A DNA stretch of 64,000 nucleotides, taken from NCBI RefSeq assembly GCF_002261265.1, contig NZ_NEVK01000003.1, positions 1 to 64,000 of the forward strand, read 5' to 3'. Under the pieces are notes generated by a model, which was not told where the DNA came from, did not search any database, and worked only from the letters and a program-made list of their open reading frames with translations. The DNA comes from Bordetella genomosp. 7 (GTDB lineage Bacteria > Pseudomonadota > Gammaproteobacteria > Burkholderiales > Burkholderiaceae_B). Shown here one piece after another: positions 33,930 through 41,869 of the stretch. The translations under genes and the position numbers were made by a program. Within the stretch, counting starts at the first letter, position 1, and every line of letters begins with the position of its first letter.

Positions 33930-34337
33930 CTAAAGGGCGGGCAGAGGCCGGCTACGCCGGGCTTCGTCGGTGGCGACGTAGGTAAGCGTGGCTTCGGTGA
34001 CCTTGACGACTTCGGCATCCAGACGGTGGCGCTCGGCATAGACCTCGACCGATACGGTAACCGATGTGGTGCCGGTTTTCGTGATGGCGGCGTAGAAGCT
34101 GAGCAGGTCGCCCACGAAGACAGGCTGCTTGAACTGAAAGGCGTTGACCGCCACCGTGGCCACCCGGCCCGCGGCTCGCCGGGCCGCGAGCACCGACCCG
34201 GCAATGTCCACCTGGGCCATGATCCAGCCGCCGAAAACATCACCATGAATGTTGGCGTCGGCCGGCATGGGCATGACGCGCAACACCGGGTCGCGGCCTT
34301 GCGGCAGCCGGGTTGTAAAAGCGTTGGACGCAGACAT
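33930..34337 (-). CDS. Acyl-CoA thioesterase (YciA-like hot-dog fold)
   Basis: A 135-residue hot-dog-fold thioesterase. The motif ADANIHGDVFGGWIMAQVDIAGSV carries the catalytic Asn/Asp region typical of YciA. It then continues FKQPVFVGDLLSFYAAITKTG and ends with the usual acidic tail. It likely hydrolyses short- to long-chain acyl-CoA in the cytoplasm. Good ribosome binding site AGGAGCG precedes ATG 34337. Confidence 0.88.
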   Translation of the reverse strand: MSASNAFTTRLPQGRDPVLRVMPMPADANIHGDVFGGWIMAQVDIAGSVLAARRAAGRVATVAVNAFQFKQPVFVGDLLSFYAAITKTGTTSVTVSVEVYAERHRLDAEVVKVTEATLTYVATDEARRSRPLPAL

Positions 34338-34462
34338 GGCGCGCTCCTGTACAGGGTGGAGACGGGCCGATTATGCAGGAAAACGCCCTGCCATGCGGAG
34401 GCATGCCGCGCGCGCGGGGCAACGGCATGACCTGGACAGCGATGCTCGGCAGGGCTACCGGG

Positions 34463-35161
34463 TCAAACCCTTCCCAGCAGATTGAAGCGTACGTTGACTA
34501 GGTGTTCGAGGATGTGCTGCTTGGCCGTGTCGGCGTCACGGTTTTTCAGCGCCGCCACAATCTGCCGGTGTTCGTGCTGATAACGGGCGCGTCGCTCCGG
34601 CGTTACGCTTTTTTTCTTGAGCAGGCCCCATTCCCCACTGTTGCGAACTTCGGCCAGCATCTGGAAGACACGCACGAAAAAGCCATTGTGCGTCGCCAAC
34701 GCCAAGTGTTCATGCAGGGCGCTGTCCCAGTGTTCGAATTCTTCAAGCGTGCCGGCTGCCTCTGCCTGGGCGCAGCACTCGTCCAGGTGTTCAAAGTCGC
34801 CGGCAGTGGCATTGCTGACGATCAAGTCAACCAGCATCGGCTCCAGCAGCAGACGGGCTTCCATGATTTCGGCGGGGCTGATGCTGGACGGCTCGAACTC
34901 TTGGCCATCCCTTGCACCCGCGGCGCCCTCGGTGACATAGGTGCCGCTGCCAACCTTTTGTTCGATCAGGCCCATGTCGCGCAGTTCTTGCAATACGCGG
35001 CGCAGCGCGGACCGGCTTACGCCGAAATCCGCGCACAACTTGCGCTCGGTGGGCAGCCGGCCACCGGCGGGCCAGCGGCCGCGTTTCAGGCCTTCAAGCA
35101 ATTCTGTGCGGACGATTTGCGCGGGGTCGGAAGTAACGACGAGCTTGGGTGCACTGGACAT
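34463..35161 (-). CDS. GntR family regulator, FadR/FCD subfamily
   Basis: A 232-residue regulator with an N-terminal winged helix (about residues 10-75: RWPAGGRLPTERKLCADFGV, SRSALRRVLQELRDMGLI) and a C-terminal all-helical FCD ligand/metal domain. FCD members sense organic acids. It diverges from the operon 35378-38505 and is its probable repressor. A TGGT-N3-ACCA palindrome lies 25 bp upstream of its start. Confidence 0.88.
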   Translation of the reverse strand: MSSAPKLVVTSDPAQIVRTELLEGLKRGRWPAGGRLPTERKLCADFGVSRSALRRVLQELRDMGLIEQKVGSGTYVTEGAAGARDGQEFEPSSISPAEIMEARLLLEPMLVDLIVSNATAGDFEHLDECCAQAEAAGTLEEFEHWDSALHEHLALATHNGFFVRVFQMLAEVRNSGEWGLLKKKSVTPERRARYQHEHRQIVAALKNRDADTAKQHILEHLVNVRFNLLGRV

Positions 35162-35185
35162 GGCGTTTCAATAATTGGTCTTTAT

Positions 35186-35196
35186 TGGTTATACCA
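35186..35196. promoter_or_regulatory. Candidate GntR/FadR operator TGGT-TAT-ACCA
   Basis: A perfect 4-bp palindrome with 3-bp spacer (35186-35196). It matches the TGGTnnnACCA form bound by FadR-type regulators and lies in the divergent promoter region between the GntR gene and the uptake operon. The following 40 bp are AT-rich. Confidence 0.5.
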
Positions 35197-35275
35197 CTGG
35201 GCGCGCTATTTGATAGCTGCTGAGGGAGTTTTTAAGGGTAACCCCTAGAGGGCTTGAGAAAAAATTGGGATATAT

Positions 35276-35291
35276 TCTCGATCTATCGAGA
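35276..35291. promoter_or_regulatory. Second palindrome in the GntR/operon divergent region
   Basis: TCTCGAT (35276-35282) and ATCGAGA (35285-35291) form a 7-bp inverted repeat with a CT spacer, directly after a TATATT sequence at 35271-35276 that could be a -10 box for the operon 35378-38505. It is a candidate operator of the same or another regulator. Confidence 0.4.
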
Positions 35292-35377
35292 TCAATCAAT
35301 ATCAATTTGAACCAATTGGCGTGTCGCCTTCAATGCGGTGCCGGCCGGAGAGGTTCACCACCCCCAAGGGAGAAGAC

Positions 35378-36070
35378 ATGCCCACGATTCACTTGTTCAG
35401 CGGCGGGGCCGCACAGGGCCTGGTCAAGGCGCTGGAGCCCGATTTCATGCGCGAGTCCGGCGGCGGCATCCAGGGTACGTTCGGCGCAGTAGGCATGATG
35501 AAAGAAAAGTTGCTACGAGGCGAGCAGTGCGACCTGGTGATCTTGAGCCAGAAGCTGGTCGATGAGTTGGCGGCCGACGGCCATGTCGTGCCAGCCAGTA
35601 TGCGGGCAATCGGCGTCGTGCACACAGGCATTGCAGTACGCGACGCAGACGCGGCCGTGGATGTGGGCGACGCCGATGCGCTTGGACGCGCCCTGCGAAA
35701 CGCGAAGGCGATTTATTTCCCCGATCCGGAAAAGGCGACGGCGGGAATCCATTTCATGGGCGTGCTCAAGAAACTGGGGTTGGATCTGGAGCTGGCTGAC
35801 CGGCTGCGACCGTATCCCAATGGCGCCACCGCCATGCGGGAAATGGCCAGCGCCGGCACTGGGGTGATCGGTTGTACCCAGGTTTCGGAAATAGTCAGCA
35901 CACCCGGTGTTCGGCTGGTTGCCTCGCTGCCGCCGGAGTTTGCCTTGGCGACGACCTATACGGCTGCAGTCACGAGCCGGGCCGCCGAGCCGGCCCTGGC
36001 CGCGCGGCTTATCGATTTGCTGACCCGGCCCGAGACGCTTGCGGACCGCCGCAACGCCGGCATCGAGTAA
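35378..36070 (+). CDS. ModA-like periplasmic-binding-fold protein without signal peptide
   Basis: A 230-residue protein with the fold of molybdate ABC transporter substrate-binding proteins (LFSGGAAQGLVKALEPDF, GTFGAVGMMKEKLLRGEQCD, then VGDADALGRALRN). It lacks any N-terminal signal peptide: the ATG at 35378 follows AAGGGAGAAG and begins MPTIHLF. The upstream frame adds only charged residues. No permease or ATPase gene lies nearby. It is therefore more likely a cytoplasmic binding or sensing protein than a transporter component. The ligand is unknown. Confidence 0.75.
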   Translation: MPTIHLFSGGAAQGLVKALEPDFMRESGGGIQGTFGAVGMMKEKLLRGEQCDLVILSQKLVDELAADGHVVPASMRAIGVVHTGIAVRDADAAVDVGDADALGRALRNAKAIYFPDPEKATAGIHFMGVLKKLGLDLELADRLRPYPNGATAMREMASAGTGVIGCTQVSEIVSTPGVRLVASLPPEFALATTYTAAVTSRAAEPALAARLIDLLTRPETLADRRNAGIE

Positions 36071-36098
36071 TCAGGCCAGACATCCAACCACGAGGACC

Positions 36099-37079
36099 AT
36101 GATGAAAACCGCATTCTTTCGGCATGCCGCCACGGCGCTTTGTATCGTCGCAGGAGCGACAACGGGGGCGTACGCCCAGGATTATCCGTCCAAGCCTATT
36201 CAGCTTATTGTTCCCCAGGCCGCCGGGGGCGGATCCGACACCATCGCACGGTTTATCGGCGAGCGCCTGGGCGCCAGGCTTGGGCAACCGGTGGTGGTCG
36301 AGAATCGTCCAGGAGCGGCCGGCATCCTTGGCGCGGAATATGTAAAGCGTGCCGCGCCTGACGGCTATACGTTGCTGCTGGGGGCTATCGATACCATCAC
36401 GGCGCCCATGGTGAACCCCGGAGTGACGCTGGACGTGCAGAAAGATTTCGAGCCGGTCACACAGCTGGCGCAGTCACCCAACGTATGGGTGCTCAGCCCG
36501 TCGTTCGAGGGCAAGACCATGGCCGACCTCGTGCGCATTGCCAAGAGCAAGCCCGACCAGATCGACTTCGCGTCGTCGGGCGTGGGCGGCATGCAGCACC
36601 TGGCAGGCGAGCTGTTGAACCAGATGGCAGATATCAGGCTGGCGCACGTGCCCTATAAAGGGGGTCCGCCGGGATTTGCCGATGTGATCGGCGGGCGGGT
36701 GCCTGCCATGGTGTCGGGCTTCCAGGGGGCCTTGCCGCAGGTGCAGACCGGCAAGGTGGTTGCGGCGGCGGTGACCGACGTCAAGCGTTCCAAGGCATTG
36801 CCCGACGTGCCCACGGTGGCCGAGGCCCTGAATCTTCCGGGGTACCAGGCCATGAACTGGCAAGGTTTGTTCTTTCCGGCCGGGACCCCACGCGCCAGCG
36901 TGGAACGCGTGGCGTCGGAAATCACGCAAATCCTTGCCGAGCCCGATACGCGCAAGCAACTTGAAGACATGGGCTACGAGCCTGTAGGCAACACGCCCGA
37001 CGCATTTGCAGCGATCATCAAGGCAGACCACGATAAATGGGCCGAGCTGATCAAATCGGCCGATATCAAGATCAACTGA
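36099..37079 (+). CDS. Bug-type (tripartite tricarboxylate transporter) binding protein
   Basis: A 326-residue periplasmic substrate-binding protein with signal peptide (hydrophobic core about residues 11-22, cleavage after AYAQ-like site). It shows the two Bug motifs: YPSKPIQLIVPQAAGGGSD and QPVVVENRPGAAGILGAEYV. Bordetella carry dozens of these, mostly without adjacent TctAB membrane genes, as here. ATG 36099 is followed by another ATG. It likely captures an organic acid for the same pathway as the neighbouring RidA and FAH-family genes. Confidence 0.88.
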   Translation: MMKTAFFRHAATALCIVAGATTGAYAQDYPSKPIQLIVPQAAGGGSDTIARFIGERLGARLGQPVVVENRPGAAGILGAEYVKRAAPDGYTLLLGAIDTITAPMVNPGVTLDVQKDFEPVTQLAQSPNVWVLSPSFEGKTMADLVRIAKSKPDQIDFASSGVGGMQHLAGELLNQMADIRLAHVPYKGGPPGFADVIGGRVPAMVSGFQGALPQVQTGKVVAAAVTDVKRSKALPDVPTVAEALNLPGYQAMNWQGLFFPAGTPRASVERVASEITQILAEPDTRKQLEDMGYEPVGNTPDAFAAIIKADHDKWAELIKSADIKIN

Positions 37080-37135
37080 GACGGCGCCGGTGGCGAACCG
37101 CCCGCCGTGTTTCGCAAGGTTCAACAGGAGTAATC

Positions 37136-37531
37136 ATGGCAATCATTCGTGGAAATCCCCCGTCGATGAAGAACGTGCGGGCGTCGGTATACAACCACTA
37201 TGTGCGGGTGGACCAGCCCAAAAGCCTGATCTTTGTGTCGGGGCAATTGGCGCGCGATGACGAAGGCAATCAAGTGGGCGTCGGCAGCATGCTGGAACAG
37301 ACCCGGCAGTGTCTGCGCAATGTTGAAAAATGTCTTGAAGCGGCTGGCGCAGCGTTATCGGACGTGGTGTGGACGACTGTCTACACCACCGACATCCGCG
37401 AATTCAAGCAGATCGTTGCCGCGCGCGAAGAGTTCTGCAAGACGAACCTGCCCACCAGCACTATGGTGGAAGTCAGTCACCTTAGCGAGCCTGGCCTGTT
37501 GGTCGAGATCCAGGTGATTGCAGCGGCGTAA
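37136..37531 (+). CDS. RidA-family (YjgF) protein lacking the catalytic Arg
   Basis: A 131-residue small trimeric-fold protein of the Rid family. RidA proper removes reactive 2-aminoacrylate imines and uses an Arg in a PARxxVEV motif. In this protein the matching stretch is PTSTMVEV, with Ser108 where the Arg should be. It is therefore probably not an imine deaminase but one of the Arg-less Rid subfamilies often found in catabolic clusters. Good start: AGGAGTAATC precedes ATG 37136. Confidence 0.85.
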   Translation: MAIIRGNPPSMKNVRASVYNHYVRVDQPKSLIFVSGQLARDDEGNQVGVGSMLEQTRQCLRNVEKCLEAAGAALSDVVWTTVYTTDIREFKQIVAAREEFCKTNLPTSTMVEVSHLSEPGLLVEIQVIAAA

Positions 37532-37629
37532 CCCGGGCTCGGCCGGTGTGCCCCAAGGCCGGCCCTTTGAAACCCCTTGCCGCGGCCCTGCCGCTCGGCA
37601 AGCCGGAGTATTTGCATTAAAGGAATGGA

Positions 37630-38505
37630 ATGCGATTTGCAACTTATGAACAGAACGGCGAGCAGCACGTGGGAGTCGTGTCGGCCGATGGGAAAAGTAT
37701 CGCCAAGCTGAACCTTCCGGCCGGCCAGGCTGCGCGGGGAGTGCTTGCCGTAGTGGATCTGGCCAGCCAGGGCGGCGTGGCGGACTCGCTCGTGGGGCAG
37801 AGCGTGCCGATCGGCGACGTGCGGCTCAAGGCCCCCGTTCCGCGGCCCCGGCGCAATATATTCTGCGTGGGCCGCAATTACCACGCGCACGCCCAGGAGC
37901 TGTCGAAGTCCGTGTTCAAGGACAACAATGCGGATGTGGCGGCTTGGCCCATTGTTTTTACCAAAGTGCCCGAGTGCGTAGTCGGGCCGACCGACGCGGT
38001 CATTTTGCCTGGCGATGTGTCGGGGCAGATAGACTACGAGGCCGAACTGGCCGTCGTGATCGGTACCGGAGGCAAAAATATCCGCGCCGAAGATGCCGTG
38101 AAGCACGTGTTCGGCTACACCATTGTCAATGACGTGACTGCGCGCGATGTGCAGATGCGCCACCAGCAGTGGGACCTCGGCAAATCATTCGATACGTTCT
38201 GCCCGATGGGGCCGTGGGTCGTGACGGCCGATGAGCTCGACGGGGCCGATACACGCGTGCGTTGCTGGGTAAATGGAGTGCCGCGCCAGGACGGTCGTAC
38301 GCGGGATTTCATCTTTGATATACCCGCGCTCATCGAGACCTGCTCACGCGGCGTCACCCTCTATCCCGGGGACATCATCGCCACAGGTACCCCTTCCGGA
38401 GTAGGCATGGGGCTCAACCCGCCGCAGTACCTCCAGGACGGCGATGTGGTGCGCATAGAGATCGATGGTATTGGCGCTATCGAGAATCGCTTTGTGCTGC
38501 CCTGA
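37630..38505 (+). CDS. Fumarylacetoacetate hydrolase family protein
   Basis: A 291-residue FAH-family enzyme, a metal-dependent C-C bond hydrolase, decarboxylase or isomerase acting on ring-cleavage products. Metal-ligand motifs are visible: FCVGRNYHAHAQE, the acidic ligands in DYEAELAVVIG, NDVTARDVQMRHQQ, and GDIIATGTPSGVGMG near the end. It starts at ATG 37630. It closes the GntR-controlled unit, consistent with catabolism of an organic acid. Confidence 0.87.
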   Translation: MRFATYEQNGEQHVGVVSADGKSIAKLNLPAGQAARGVLAVVDLASQGGVADSLVGQSVPIGDVRLKAPVPRPRRNIFCVGRNYHAHAQELSKSVFKDNNADVAAWPIVFTKVPECVVGPTDAVILPGDVSGQIDYEAELAVVIGTGGKNIRAEDAVKHVFGYTIVNDVTARDVQMRHQQWDLGKSFDTFCPMGPWVVTADELDGADTRVRCWVNGVPRQDGRTRDFIFDIPALIETCSRGVTLYPGDIIATGTPSGVGMGLNPPQYLQDGDVVRIEIDGIGAIENRFVLP

Positions 38506-38531
38506 GCCATGCGGGGCCTCGGCAGCGCCGC

Positions 38532-39575
38532 TTACGCCGCCAGCTTGACGATGCCGTAGCCCCCGAACAGCAGCCATGCGTACAGGATCAGGCCCAGCGC
38601 CAGCACGCGCGGGCCGGCCTTGCGGATCTGGCTGAACCGGGTTTCGATGCCCAGCGCGGTCATGGCCATGGTGAGCGCAAAGACGTCCAGCCGGCGGGCC
38701 GCCGTGACCAGGTCGGGGGGCAGGATGGCCAGCGAATTGATAATGGCCAGTACCAGGAAACCTACCGCGAACCAGGGGATAGGCAGGCGCGCCCGGGGCT
38801 GGCCCGGCTCGGCGCGGGCGGCGGCGCTGCGCAGCCACATTCCCAGTATCAGCAGCACGGGCACCAGCAGCGCCACGCGCGTCATCTTCACGATGGTGGC
38901 GACTTCGGTGGTGGCCGGGTCGATATTGCTGGCCGCGCCCACCACTTGTGCGACTTCATGCACCGTGCCGCCGATATAGATGCCCAATTCCTGCGTATCG
39001 AGCGGCAGCCAGCCGGCGTGGTAAAGCACCGGATACAGGAACATGGACAAGGTGCCGAACAGCACGACCGTGGCCACGGCCACGGCGCTTTTGTGCGGCG
39101 CGGCCCGCAAGGTGGGCTCGAAGGCCAGCACGGCGGCAGCGCCGCAGATGGCGCTGCCGGCGGCAGTCAGCATGGCGGTGTCGCGATCCAGGCCCAGCAG
39201 CCGCTGGCCGGCAATGGTGCCCAGCAGCAGCGTGCCCACGACGACCGCCACCGACACCGCCAGCCCCGGCAGGCCTACGGCCGCGATCTGCTGGATGCTG
39301 ATGTTGAGCCCGTAGAACGCCACGGCAATGCGCAGCAGCCTGCGGGCCGTGAAGTTGACGCCGGCTGCCCAGTCGGCCGGCATGGTGCCGCGCAGAAAAT
39401 TGCCGTACAGCATGCCGCATACGATGCCCACCACCAGCGGCGAGAAGCCCAGTTGGCGGATGACGGGCAGGTCGCTCAATTGCATGACGGCGACCGTCAT
39501 CAGCGCGACAAAAAGCACGCCATTGAGCTTGTCGCGCCAGGGGGTGGCAAGCGGCAGGGTGGTAGAGGACGACAT
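38532..39575 (-). CDS. YeiH/UPF0324 family putative sulfate exporter
   Basis: A 347-residue inner-membrane protein with about ten membrane segments (for example VGIVCGMLYGNFL, ILRIAVAFYGLNIS and WFAVGFLVLAIINSLAIL) belonging to the YeiH family, proposed to export sulfate or sulfonate. It is transcribed divergently from a LysR regulator, the common arrangement for this family. ATG 39575. The substrate is an inference from family annotation. Confidence 0.85.
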   Translation of the reverse strand: MSSSTTLPLATPWRDKLNGVLFVALMTVAVMQLSDLPVIRQLGFSPLVVGIVCGMLYGNFLRGTMPADWAAGVNFTARRLLRIAVAFYGLNISIQQIAAVGLPGLAVSVAVVVGTLLLGTIAGQRLLGLDRDTAMLTAAGSAICGAAAVLAFEPTLRAAPHKSAVAVATVVLFGTLSMFLYPVLYHAGWLPLDTQELGIYIGGTVHEVAQVVGAASNIDPATTEVATIVKMTRVALLVPVLLILGMWLRSAAARAEPGQPRARLPIPWFAVGFLVLAIINSLAILPPDLVTAARRLDVFALTMAMTALGIETRFSQIRKAGPRVLALGLILYAWLLFGGYGIVKLAA

Positions 39576-39656
39576 GCGGATTCGGAATTTCTAAATAACT
39601 TCACGCAATATTAAATCGGCCCCTATTATTTGAAAAATTATTTAATTGGATATTCA

Positions 39657-39675
39657 ATATCGGAAAATCCGATAT
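39657..39675. promoter_or_regulatory. Candidate LysR operator
   Basis: ATATCGGA (39657-39664) and TCCGATAT (39668-39675) form an 8-bp inverted repeat with AAA spacer, ending 10 bp before the lysR-type start. The whole divergent gap 39580-39680 is AT-rich in a GC-rich window. It is a good candidate for autoregulation and control of the YeiH gene. Confidence 0.5.
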
Positions 39676-39685
39676 CTAGCCTGCC

Positions 39686-40579
39686 ATGACGCCTGATCAG
39701 TTATTGACCTTTGCCTACGTGGCCGACACCGGCAACATCAGCCGCGCCGCCGCTCTGCTGCATCTGTCTCAGCCGGCGGTTTCGGGTCAGCTGCGCTTGC
39801 TGCAGGACTGGTTCGGCGAGCCGCTATACCGGCGCAGCGGCCACGGCGTGGCCCTGACTGCGGCCGGCGAGCGATTGGCCGAGCAGGCGCGCCAGCTGCG
39901 CCAGGTTTACCTGCAGGCCCAGGCCGCGCGGGACGCCTGGCGCGGGCTGGACACCGGCAGCCTGCGCCTGGGGGCCAGCACGACGCCCGCCAGTTATCTG
40001 CTTCCGGGCCTGGTGGCGCAATTCAGGCGTCGCTTCCCCGCTGTCAGCCTGCATTTGTCGGATGGCAATACCCGCCAGATTGTGGAGCGGCTGCCGGGGC
40101 TGGACCTGGCGTTTATTGAGGGCGAAGTGCCGGCCGGCCTGCCGGCGGACACGGCCGTGCACGGCTGGCGCCAAGACGAGGTGGTGGCCATTGTTCAGGC
40201 CGATCATCCCCTGGCCGCCAGGGGGGCGGCCAGCCTGAACGAATTGGCCGACCAGCCGCTGGTGATGCGCGAGCCGGGTTCCGGCGTCAGGCAACTGGTC
40301 GAGCGCGCCTTTGATGGCGCCGGCCTGGCGCCGGCCGTCGGCCTGGAGCTGGCCGGTGTTGAAGGGGTGAAGCAGGCAGTGCGCGCGGGCCTGGGCATTG
40401 CCTTTGTGTCGCTGATGTCCATGCGGCACGAGGACGGCACCCTGGCCGTGGTGCGCGTGCTGCCCCGGCCCTTGACGCGCACGCTCAGCATCCTGGTGCC
40501 GCATGCCAACGCATGCGCGCGCGCGACGGAAAGGTTTCTGCAGGCCTGCCTGGCGCTGCCCGACGATTCCGAAGCCTGA
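39686..40579 (+). CDS. LysR family transcriptional regulator
   Basis: A 297-residue LysR regulator. The N-terminal helix-turn-helix (about residues 1-60: LLTFAYVADTGNISRAAALL, QPAVSGQLRLLQ) is followed by a periplasmic-binding-type effector domain (LRLGASTTPASYLLPGLVAQ). It diverges from the YeiH gene, its probable target, and ends one base before the convergent M20 gene. Confidence 0.9.
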   Translation: MTPDQLLTFAYVADTGNISRAAALLHLSQPAVSGQLRLLQDWFGEPLYRRSGHGVALTAAGERLAEQARQLRQVYLQAQAARDAWRGLDTGSLRLGASTTPASYLLPGLVAQFRRRFPAVSLHLSDGNTRQIVERLPGLDLAFIEGEVPAGLPADTAVHGWRQDEVVAIVQADHPLAARGAASLNELADQPLVMREPGSGVRQLVERAFDGAGLAPAVGLELAGVEGVKQAVRAGLGIAFVSLMSMRHEDGTLAVVRVLPRPLTRTLSILVPHANACARATERFLQACLALPDDSEA

Positions 40580-41788
40580 TTACGCGCCGGGTGCGGGGCG
40601 CGCCAGCCACTGCCGCGCGAGTTCTACCCAGTACGTGCCGCCCAGCGGCAGCAGGTCGTCGTTGAAGTCGTAGCTGCCGTTGTGCAGCATGCAAGGGCCC
40701 ATGCCATGGCCTGCTTCGCGGTGCCTGCCGTCGCCATTGCCGATCCAGACATAGCAGCCGGGGATTTCCTGCAGCATGTAGGCGAAATCTTCTGCGCCCA
40801 TGGTGGGCTGCACGTGGTCATTGACGTTGTCGGCGCCGACGATGCTGCGCATGACATCGACGCAGAATTCGGTCTCGCGCGCATGATTGATGGTGGGCGG
40901 GTAATTGCGGCGGAAATCGAATTCGACGTCGCAATCGAGCGCCGCGCAGGTATGGCGGGCGATTTCTTCCATGCGCCGTTCGATCAGGTCGAGCGTTTCG
41001 TGCGTGAAGGTGCGCACCGTGCCGCGCATGACGGCCTGGTTGGGCACGACGTTGTCGGCGCTGCCGGTGTGTATCTGCGTGATGCTGAGCACCGCCGCAT
41101 CGAGCGGGTTGCGGTTGCGCGTGATGATGGTCTGCAGCGATTGCGCCAGTTGCACGGCTGTCATGACCGGGTCGACGCCCAGGTGCGGCATGCCGGCGTG
41201 CGTGCCCTTGCCCTGGATGGTGATGATGAATTCGTTGCTCGACGCCATGATGGGGCCGGCGGTGACGCCGAAGTAGCCCACAGGCAGGCCCGGCCAATTG
41301 TGCATGCCGAACACGGCTTCCATGGGAAAACGCGTGAACAGGCCGTCTTCGATCATGCGCCGGGCCCCCCCGCCGCCTTCTTCGGCGGGCTGGAAGATGG
41401 CGTACACGGTGCCGGCGAAGTCGCGATGCTGCGCCAGGTAACGCGCCGCGGCCAGCAGCATGGCCGTGTGGCCGTCGTGGCCGCAGGCGTGCATCTTGCC
41501 CGCGTGCTGGCTGGCGTGCTCGAAGGAATTGGCTTCTTGCATGGGCAGCGCGTCCATGTCGGCGCGCAGCCCGACCGCGCGCGTGCCGGGCGTGTTGCCG
41601 CGGATAATGCCCACGACTCCCGTGCCGCCCAGGCCGCGGTCGACCTCGATGCCCCATTCTTGCAGGCGTGCGGCGACGAGGTCGGCCGTGCGGAATTCTT
41701 CGAATGCCAGTTCGGGGTGGGCATGGATGTCGCGCCGGATCTCGGCGATATCACGGTGCCAGGCGACGATGGGGTCCAGGAGTTTCAT
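40580..41788 (-). CDS. M20 family amidohydrolase, second copy
   Basis: A 402-residue M20D-type hydrolase. Metal-site motifs are [42 protein letters not shown], and the C-terminal PTMGAEDFAYMLQ. It is a paralogue of the gene at 1519-2712, with different spacing and tail. It may process N-acyl amino acids. Its stop abuts the LysR stop (no gap). It is divergent from the acyl-CoA ligase. Confidence 0.88.
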   Translation of the reverse strand: MKLLDPIVAWHRDIAEIRRDIHAHPELAFEEFRTADLVAARLQEWGIEVDRGLGGTGVVGIIRGNTPGTRAVGLRADMDALPMQEANSFEHASQHAGKMHACGHDGHTAMLLAAARYLAQHRDFAGTVYAIFQPAEEGGGGARRMIEDGLFTRFPMEAVFGMHNWPGLPVGYFGVTAGPIMASSNEFIITIQGKGTHAGMPHLGVDPVMTAVQLAQSLQTIITRNRNPLDAAVLSITQIHTGSADNVVPNQAVMRGTVRTFTHETLDLIERRMEEIARHTCAALDCDVEFDFRRNYPPTINHARETEFCVDVMRSIVGADNVNDHVQPTMGAEDFAYMLQEIPGCYVWIGNGDGRHREAGHGMGPCMLHNGSYDFNDDLLPLGGTYWVELARQWLARPAPGA

Positions 41789-41869
41789 CGGGGTCTCGTT
41801 GATATGGAGCCAGAGGCAACGAAGGTATTATCAAGCAAAATGACTTAAAACAACGCTCGGAGGCAAGAT

